Below, piece after piece: positions 6,224-9,891 of a DNA stretch of 9,891 nt; positions within the stretch are counted from its first letter, which is position 1; each line of letters opens with the position of its first letter. Source of the stretch: Chloroflexota bacterium (lineage in GTDB: Bacteria; Chloroflexota; Dormibacteria; Dormibacterales; Dormibacteraceae). A program made the translations under genes and the position numbers. The stretch spans positions 21,376 through 31,266 of the forward strand of contig VBJR01000040.1 in NCBI GenBank assembly GCA_005880175.1, given 5' to 3'. The notes under the pieces are model-generated. The model was given only the letters and a program-made list of their open reading frames with translations. It was not told where the DNA came from and searched no databases.

Positions 6224-6252
6224 AGCATACCAGCCGCCGGGCATGCCGTCCG
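6224..6252 (-). promoter_or_regulatory. bioB promoter candidate
   Basis: On the minus strand TATGCT (6229-6224) is preceded by TGG, an extended -10. A 17-nt spacer separates it from CGGACG (6252-6247), which matches the -35 consensus only in its central GAC. The start would be near 6217, leaving about 34 nt of leader that contains the bioB ribosome site. Confidence 0.45.
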
Positions 6253-6269
6253 GACCATCCGGCGAACTG

Positions 6270-6299
6270 TTGACGTGTCGGCTGTCTTTTGCGTAAGCT
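6270..6299 (+). promoter_or_regulatory. Plus-strand promoter for the leader of the cNMP-binding gene
   Basis: TTGACG (6270-6275) and TAAGCT (6294-6299) are separated by 18 nt and form a good sigma-70-type promoter. The next plus-strand gene starts at 6737, so a transcript from here would carry a leader of about 430 nt or be a separate small RNA. The direct repeat CTTTTGCG (6286-6293 and 6298-6305) overlaps the -10. Confidence 0.5.
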
Positions 6300-6305
6300 T
6301 TTGCG
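6286..6305. repeat. 8-bp direct repeat CTTTTGCG, 12-bp period
   Basis: Two identical 8-mers occur at 6286-6293 and 6298-6305 with a 4-nt gap, close to one helical turn apart. They straddle the -10 of the plus-strand promoter between bioB and the cNMP-binding gene, a position suited to a repressor, but no known regulator is recognised. Confidence 0.5.
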
Positions 6306-6651
6306 GTCCGCTGCGCGATGCCCCGTTGCGGTGCGGCGGAAACGGGAGTCCGGGGTGAGTGATTCGTGGTGGCGGGCATGGAGCCCACGCGCATGGCATG
6401 CCGCTGTCGCGGCCGGATCGCCGTAGATCGAGCACGCACGCCCCGGCCGAGACGCGAGACGGGCGGCAATCCCTTTCCCACCAGTGACGGTGGCCGGCGC
6501 ACGGGCGCCGGCCGCCGTCCTACCCACCAGGGCCGAAGGTCCCGAGATCTCCCGGACGTCCCGGACGGTCCCGGGCCCGGCGGGCCGTTCGCCTCTGGGT
6601 GCCCGGCCATCCCGGGGCGTAGCCTGAAATCCTGACGACAGCGACCAAATC
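6306..6651 (+). ncRNA. Structured non-coding leader or small RNA candidate
   Basis: No convincing gene occupies this stretch: the open frames lack ribosome sites and protein-like sequence. It holds several potential stems: CCCGTT/AACGGG (6322-6327 / 6341-6346), a 14-bp stem at 6487-6518, and an alternative CCACC/GGTGG pairing (around 6477-6494) that competes with that stem. Repeated TCCCGGACG units occur near 6550-6570. I compared it from memory with cobalamin, TPP, ydaO, c-di-GMP and glycine riboswitch cores and did not recognise any. The call rests on the upstream promoter, the stems and the terminal hairpin before the gene. Confidence 0.3.
6487..6518 (+). other. Strong 14-bp hairpin in the leader
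   Basis: ACGGTGGCCGGCGC (6487-6500) pairs with GCGCCGGCCGCCGT (6505-6518) through 14 positions, one of them a G-U wobble, around the tetraloop ACGG. No T-run follows, so it is a structural element rather than an intrinsic terminator. Confidence 0.6.
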
Positions 6652-6698
6652 CCCCCAAGAGAGCCTCGCCTCCGGTCGAGGCTCTCTGCCGTTTGGGG
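6651..6698 (+). terminator. Hairpin just upstream of the cNMP-binding gene (terminator or attenuator)
   Basis: AGAGAGCCTCG (6658-6668) pairs perfectly with CGAGGCTCTCT (6677-6687) around an 8-nt loop. The flanks CCCCAA and TTGGGG can extend the stem after a small bulge (GCCG). A short TTT follows at 6692-6694. It ends about 20 nt before the ribosome site of the gene at 6737, so it could end the leader transcript or control read-through. Confidence 0.5.
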
Positions 6699-6736
6699 AG
6701 GTCGCGCGTCTCGTTGAGAGGAGGAGGAGCAGAGGG

Positions 6737-7213
6737 ATGGCCGAGTTCATCGAGCGGTTGGCCCACCTCGGGGAGGGCCCCAAGATCGCGCGTCTCAGCA
6801 AGGTGCCCCTGTTCGAGCACGTGCCCAGGCGCCAGCTCGCCGTCATCGCCGCCAACCTGGACGAGGTCCGGATCGAGGCCGGCCAGACGCTGGTCCGCGA
6901 GGGCCACCACAACGACACCTTCTGGATCGTCCTGGAGGGCGAGGTGGACATGGTCATCGGCGGCGACCGGCACCAGACGATCGGGCCCGACGGGTTCTTC
7001 GGCGTGACCAGCATGCTCGACGGCCACCCCGCCGTCGGCACGGTGGTGACCAGGACGCCGGTCCGCGCCTTCGTCGCCAGCGCCGCTCAGTTCCGGGCGA
7101 TCGAGAGCAGCGAGTCACGCGCCGGCGGACCGGCTCACCCCCGGCGTAAAGCGGGCGGCCACCAGTCACGTCCGGAGCCATGGGGCGGCTGTGCTGAGTC
7201 CTCAGTGAGGTGA
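6737..7213 (+). CDS. Single-domain cyclic-nucleotide-binding (Crp/Fnr effector-domain) protein, abnormal C-terminus
   Basis: ATG 6737 follows GAGGAGGAGGAG. The product of 158 residues has a cNMP-binding beta-barrel: PLFEHVPRRQLAVIA (about 24-38), IEAGQTLVREGHHNDTFWIV, LEGEVDMVIGG, IGPDGFFGVTSMLDGHPAVG and VRAFVASAAQFRAI (about 108-122). There is no HTH domain and no channel or kinase part, so it is probably a stand-alone sensor or partner protein. After FRAIESSE (near 7112) the frame becomes Arg/Gly/Pro-rich with poor codon bias. The next frame from 7113 reads ADRLTPGVKRAATSHVRSHG with better bias and stops at 7208, so a frame change near 7112 is possible. It converges on the GNAT gene with a palindromic repeat between them. 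Ligand unknown; the canonical cAMP-contacting Arg is not evident. Confidence 0.8.
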   Translation: MAEFIERLAHLGEGPKIARLSKVPLFEHVPRRQLAVIAANLDEVRIEAGQTLVREGHHNDTFWIVLEGEVDMVIGGDRHQTIGPDGFFGVTSMLDGHPAVGTVVTRTPVRAFVASAAQFRAIESSESRAGGPAHPRRKAGGHQSRPEPWGGCAESSVR

Positions 7214-7325
7214 AGCACGAAGCCACGGAGGACACGAAGACGCACGAAGGGCCAGGTGTCGAACTGGCGCGTCGATCTCGGCGGGCCCTTCGTGCGTCTC
7301 TGTGATCTTCGTGCCTCCGTGCTTC
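7212..7325. repeat. Long imperfect palindromic repeat, copy 2
   Basis: Left arm 7212-7253 (gaagcacgaagccacgg...) and right arm 7284-7325 (...gtgcctccgtgcttc) are inverted copies over about 42 bp, with perfect pairing at both ends of each arm and mismatches in the middle, around a 30-nt centre. The left arm is nearly identical to that at 3760. The downstream flanks of both copies share short blocks (cttca, gctc, cagatc, gcgac), suggesting the mobile or duplicated unit extends past the hairpin. It starts at the end of the cNMP gene and stops 25 nt before the end of the GNAT gene. Confidence 0.85.
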
Positions 7326-7350
7326 AACAGCTCGAGACAGATCGCGCGAC

Positions 7351-7871
7351 TCAACGTATTCCGGACAGGACCTCTGGAGACCGGCCTGGCGCGAGGCCGG
7401 CCGCCGCGACCCCGGTCACTCCGGCGGTCCGGGCGCTCAGCGTCACGATCGCCAGGTCCTCCGCCGTCTCCCGGAACCCCAGCCGCCGGAGCACGTGCAG
7501 CATGTGCCGGTTGTCGGAGCGGACCTGGGCCTCGACGATCGCGATGCCGCGGCCGGCCGCGATCTCCAGCAGCTGCCGGATCAGCGCCGGCCCCAGCCCG
7601 AGGCACTGGTGGTCGTCCGCGACCGCGACGGCGAGCTCCGCCGGCAGACCCTCGTCCGTGTCGAGCCGGCAGTCGGCCACGACGGCCTCCTCGCCCTCCC
7701 GCCCTACGGTCGCGACCAGGGCGTAGTGGTGCGCGAAGTCCACGCTGGTCATGGCGAGCGCCTGCTCCGACGTCAGCCGCGGCATCCGGCCCTGGTACCG
7801 GAACCGGTGGCTGAGCGCCCGTCGCGCAGCCGGAGCGTCCGCGGCGCGGGGGGGAGGGGGGCGATGGCCAT
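7351..7871 (-). CDS. GNAT-family N-acetyltransferase, frameshifted near the N-terminus
   Basis: Probable acetyl-CoA-dependent acetyltransferase of unknown substrate. The body reads HRFRYQGRMPRLTSEQAL, then HHYALVATVG, AELAVAVADDHQCLGLGPAL with the acetyl-CoA motif Q-C-L-G-L-G, AQVRSDNRHMLHVLRRLGF, and ends in an Ala/Gly-rich tail at TGA 7353-7351. Its frame has no credible start. In a neighbouring frame ATG 7871 begins MAIAPLPPAPRTLRLRDG, a typical N-terminus of this GNAT group, and changes to the body frame near 7818-7822. Between LRLRDG and ALSHRFRYQ the usual first strand (a TIRPI-like stretch, about 20 residues) is missing, so a deletion plus frameshift, or an assembly dropout, is likely. 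Divergent from the FMN-binding gene. Confidence 0.75.
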
Positions 7872-7931
7872 GTCCCCAGTCAAGTCGCCGGCCGCCGGCC
7901 CGAACAGCGCCGCCCGGCCCTCCACGACCGG

Positions 7932-7965
7932 GCCCTGGTCCCGTCGCGGGAGGACCCTCCAGGGC
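7932..7965. other. Hairpin in the GNAT / FMN-protein divergent region
   Basis: GCCCTGG (7932-7938) pairs with CCAGGGC (7959-7965), and inside it TCCCG (7939-7943) pairs with CGGGA (7947-7951) around TCG. A second small hairpin, GGGCC-CTTC-GGCCC, lies at 7982-7995. Neither has a T-run. They occupy the divergent promoter region and could be a regulatory or structural element; no known operator is recognised. Confidence 0.45.
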
Positions 7966-8018
7966 GGGTCCCGCGCGCGATGGGCCCTTCGGCCCTGTCG
8001 CGCCGCGTCGTTCGGCCC

Positions 8019-8032
8019 TATCGTCGCCGTCC
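8019..8032 (+). promoter_or_regulatory. -10 element for a leaderless FMN-protein transcript
   Basis: TATCGT (8019-8024) lies 8 nt before GTG 8033, with no Shine-Dalgarno between. The geometry matches those before arsC and arsR. No clear -35 was seen in the GC-rich upstream sequence. Confidence 0.4.
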
Positions 8033-8482
8033 GTGACGCGGCGGCTGCGTGAGCTGGGCACGGAGGAGTCGATCCGGCTGCTCGGAACGGTGTCGTACGG
8101 CCGCGTGGTGTTCACGATGCGAGCGCTGCCGGCGATCCACACGGTCAACCACCTCGTGGAGGGCAGCGACGTCTTCATCCGCACGCACCACGGCGAGGAG
8201 CTCGTGCCGCCGGCCCGCGGCAGCGTGGTCGTCGCCTTCGAGGCCGACGACATCGACCCCGTCCACCACGTCGGCTGGTCCGTGGTCGTGACGGGCCGCA
8301 CGGAGCTGGTGGGGAGCGAGGAGGAGGCCGCCCGCCTCCGCGCCCGGCTCCGGCCGTGGGTCAGCGGGACGACCGAGCTGATCGTCCGGATCCGGCCCGA
8401 GATCGTGCGCGGCTTCGCGCTGGTGGACGACGGCCGTCAGCGCAGGATCACGAACGCGATCGCGCCCACCGCGAGGCAGTAG
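8033..8482 (+). CDS. Pyridoxamine 5'-phosphate oxidase-like FMN-binding protein
   Basis: Product of 149 residues from GTG 8033, which I prefer because the -10 hexamer sits 8 nt upstream and the sequence before it is not protein-like. The order of motifs matches the split-barrel PNPOx-like group (Pyridox_ox_2 type): LGTEESIRLLGTVSYGRVVF, ALPAIHTVNHLVEGSDVFIR, GSVVVAFEADDIDPVHHVGW, SVVVTGRTELV, and an acidic helix before LIVRIRPEIVRGFAL. Members usually bind FMN or F420 and reduce or sense small molecules; the substrate cannot be told. The last 46 nt overlap the 3' end of uppP on the opposite strand. Appears intact. Confidence 0.85.
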   Translation: MTRRLRELGTEESIRLLGTVSYGRVVFTMRALPAIHTVNHLVEGSDVFIRTHHGEELVPPARGSVVVAFEADDIDPVHHVGWSVVVTGRTELVGSEEEAARLRARLRPWVSGTTELIVRIRPEIVRGFALVDDGRQRRITNAIAPTARQ

Positions 8483-9288
8483 TAGCCGTACGGGTCGAGC
8501 CGGCCCGAGCGGAAGTACCGGACCAGGAAGCGCGCGCTGAGGTACGCCGCGATCCCACCCAGGATGGCCGCCACCACGTACGTGCCGAGCGGGGCGCCGC
8601 TGCCCGCGAGCTTCGGCACCTCGACCAGGCCGGCACCCGCGATCGCGGGCGTGGCCAGCAGGAACGAGAACTTGGCCGCCGCGTCGTGCCTGAGCCCCGC
8701 GAACAGGCCGCCGGAGATCGTCACGCCGGAGCGGGAGATGCCGGGCAGGAACGCCAGGCTCTGGGCGATGCCGATGATCGCCGCGGCCCGGAAGCTGATC
8801 TCGCCGGCCTGCTTGAACTCCGCCTCGCGCTCGTCAGCGGCCGCGTGCGAGCGCTCCCGGCGCCGGCGCAGCCACTCGGTGGCCAGGAGGATCAGGCCGT
8901 TCACGAACAGGAACACTGCCGCGTACACGGGCCGGGCGAACAGGCCCTCGATCGGGGTCTGCAGGAACGTGCCCAGGATGGCCAGCGGCACGGTGCCGAC
9001 CAGCAGCAGCATCGCCATGCGCTCGTTCGGGTGCTCGATCCGGCCGCGCAGCGCGCTGGCGAAGAAGCCGCGGATGATGTCCACCCACTCGCGCCAGAAC
9101 AGGATGAGGAGGCCGGTGGCCGTCCCCAGGTGGAGCAGGGTCAGGAAGGGGACGAACTGTGGGTCCTTCTCGTTGAAGTTCCAGTGGAGGATGGCGGGGA
9201 GGAGGACCGCGTGTCCCAGCGAGGAGACCGGGAACAGCTCCGTCGCGCCCTGCAGGAGACCGATGAAGAGGGACTGCCAGGTGGTCAC
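8437..9288 (-). CDS. uppP: Undecaprenyl-diphosphatase
   Basis: Integral membrane phosphatase that converts undecaprenyl diphosphate to the monophosphate for reuse in cell-wall synthesis; loss or overuse affects bacitracin tolerance. Signature motifs are present: QGATE (13-17) leading into LFPVSSLGH (18-26), and PGISRSGVT (182-190), the two conserved active-site regions. Several hydrophobic helices are evident: LTLLHLGTATGLLILFW (49-65), MLLLVGTVPLAILGTFL (93-109), YAAVFLFVNGLILLA (122-136) and two near the C-terminus. I chose GTG 9288 (VTTWQSLFIGLLQGATE), which gives 283 residues and the usual N-terminus; ATG 9309 would add seven residues, and neither has a good ribosome site. Its LGH in place of the more common SGH is a known-looking variant. 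Overlaps the convergent FMN-protein gene. Confidence 0.92.
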   Translation of the reverse strand: MTTWQSLFIGLLQGATELFPVSSLGHAVLLPAILHWNFNEKDPQFVPFLTLLHLGTATGLLILFWREWVDIIRGFFASALRGRIEHPNERMAMLLLVGTVPLAILGTFLQTPIEGLFARPVYAAVFLFVNGLILLATEWLRRRRERSHAAADEREAEFKQAGEISFRAAAIIGIAQSLAFLPGISRSGVTISGGLFAGLRHDAAAKFSFLLATPAIAGAGLVEVPKLAGSGAPLGTYVVAAILGGIAAYLSARFLVRYFRSGRLDPYGYYCLAVGAIAFVILR

Positions 9289-9406
9289 AGGCCGCACAGC
9301 AAACCACATCCGAGCGGCCCATCGCCTGGGCGCAATGGCCGCCCCGGCCACGCCAGTACCAGGCGCCCGCCAGGCCCGCGGCCGCGAAGGCAGAATCGAC
9401 ATACGC
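9289..9406. promoter_or_regulatory. Divergent intergenic region between uppP and the GH63-like gene
   Basis: The region should hold both promoters. For the plus gene, CAGAAT at 9391-9396 matches four of six -10 positions and ends 10 nt before ATG 9407, again with no Shine-Dalgarno. For uppP no convincing -10 was found at the expected distance from GTG 9288. Confidence 0.3.
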
Positions 9407-9891
9407 ATGAACACGCTGCTCGACCGTGCGCAGCACGTACTGGACGCCAACTGGACCGGCGAGGCCACCGTCGCGTCCCGGAACCTCTACCCGCACCAGT
9501 GGAGCTGGGACACCGCGTTCGTCGCCATCGGGCGCTCGTGGCGGGAACCCGACCGCGCCGCGCGGGAGCTGGAGACGATGTTCACGGCCCAGTGGACGAA
9601 CGGGATGCTCCCGCACATCCGCTTCGATCCCCGCACGCAGGACTACTTCCCGGGGCCCCAGTTCTGGGCCAGCGAGCGCGTGCCCCAGGCGCCCGCCGGC
9701 CTGCGCACGTCGGGCCTGACCCAGCCGCCCCTCCACGCCCGGGCCGCGCTCGAGGTCTCGCGCCATCTGGGCGGGTCGGGCGCGGGAGAGGCGTTCCTGC
9801 GCCGCCTGTTCCCGAAGCTGGCCGCCCAGCACCACTACCTGGAGCGCCGCCGCGACGCCGGCGGCCACGGGCTGGCGGCCATCGTCCACCC
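9407..9891 (+). CDS. GH63-like glycoside hydrolase (mannosyl-/glucosylglycerate hydrolase or amylo-alpha-1,6-glucosidase type), N-terminal part
   Basis: The gene starts at ATG 9407 and runs off the window after 161 codons, still open. It begins MNTLLDRAQHVLDANW, then LYPHQWSWDTAFVAIG, AARELETMFTAQWTNGMLPH, IRFDPRTQDYFPGPQFW and LTQPPLHARAALEV. The (Y/F)PHQWxWDxAF segment followed by a GMLPH strand and a TQPP stretch is typical of the (alpha/alpha)6-barrel trehalase-like GH63 clan, including bacterial mannosylglycerate and glucosylglycerate hydrolases that release hexose from compatible solutes. No signal peptide is seen, so it is cytoplasmic. The catalytic base lies beyond the window, so the specificity is open. 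Confidence 0.85.
   Translation, partial: MNTLLDRAQHVLDANWTGEATVASRNLYPHQWSWDTAFVAIGRSWREPDRAARELETMFTAQWTNGMLPHIRFDPRTQDYFPGPQFWASERVPQAPAGLRTSGLTQPPLHARAALEVSRHLGGSGAGEAFLRRLFPKLAAQHHYLERRRDAGGHGLAAIVH

Noticed and set aside
6306..6640. A cobalamin, TPP, glycine, c-di-GMP or ydaO-type c-di-AMP riboswitch
   Set aside because: None of the conserved core strings I know for these classes is present in the leader; only generic hairpins are seen.
7212..7325. The palindromic repeats as a CRISPR array
   Set aside because: The arms are inverted, not direct, repeats; there are only two per locus, the internal units are short and irregular, and no cas gene is present.
658..7830. CTGCG pentamer at or next to the three frame-break sites, and near the arsC end
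   Set aside because: This pentamer is expected very often in DNA of this composition; without the missing sequence no microhomology can be shown.
8834..9889. A 351-codon minus-strand frame across uppP and the GH63-like gene
   Set aside because: The product is Arg/Pro/Ala-rich and out of frame with both well-supported genes.

Overview
This is a GC-rich bacterial window (roughly 70% G+C by eye). Its gene style fits Actinomycetota: strong GC bias at third codon positions, several starts with a -10 hexamer 7-8 nt upstream and no Shine-Dalgarno, a Corynebacterium-type ArsR cysteine pattern, an actinobacterial-looking ArsC/ArsM pair and a GH63-like glucosidase. A Thermoleophilia-like lineage is plausible, but that is inference. 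I see no tRNA, rRNA, CRISPR array, transposase or phage gene.

Layout. 1-162 is the 3' end of a plus-strand gene, perhaps a methyltransferase. 349 to about 2922 (+) is a large secreted phosphoesterase / phospholipase C-like enzyme with two PKD domains, an FN3 domain and a C-terminal beta-sandwich; it has a frame break near 663 and no clean stop. 2934-3161 (-) is a small secreted protein with four 9-residue repeats. 3343-3663 (+) is an arsenate reductase that stops at its acid loop, and 3985-4743 (-) is the arsenite methyltransferase ArsM. 4837-5202 (+) is ArsR, divergent from arsM across a palindromic operator. 5174-6183 (-) is biotin synthase, broken by an internal deletion. 6184-6736 is a long structured intergenic region. 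6737-7213 (+) is a small cyclic-nucleotide-binding-domain protein, 7351-7871 (-) a frame-broken GNAT acetyltransferase, 8033-8482 (+) a pyridoxamine-phosphate-oxidase-like FMN protein, 8437-9288 (-) UppP, and 9407-9891 (+) the start of a GH63-like glycosidase.

Organisation. From the phosphoesterase onward, all eleven genes alternate strictly in strand, so there are no co-directional operons. Genes meet either at divergent promoter regions or at convergent ends. Two convergent gaps (arsC/arsM and cNMP/GNAT) each hold one copy of the same long imperfect palindromic repeat. Two other convergent pairs overlap at their 3' ends.

Function. arsC, arsM and arsR form a small arsenic-response cluster (reduce arsenate, methylate arsenite, sense As(III)) without a transporter in view. 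The other genes look like unrelated housekeeping or accessory functions: phosphate scavenging, biotin, cell-wall lipid carrier recycling, compatible-solute or glycan hydrolysis.

Caution. Three genes (phosphoesterase, bioB, GNAT) each show a net -1 frame change exactly where a conserved segment is missing, and arsC and the cNMP gene have abnormal C-termini. Either the region is decaying or the assembly has local dropouts. This affects every functional claim about those genes.
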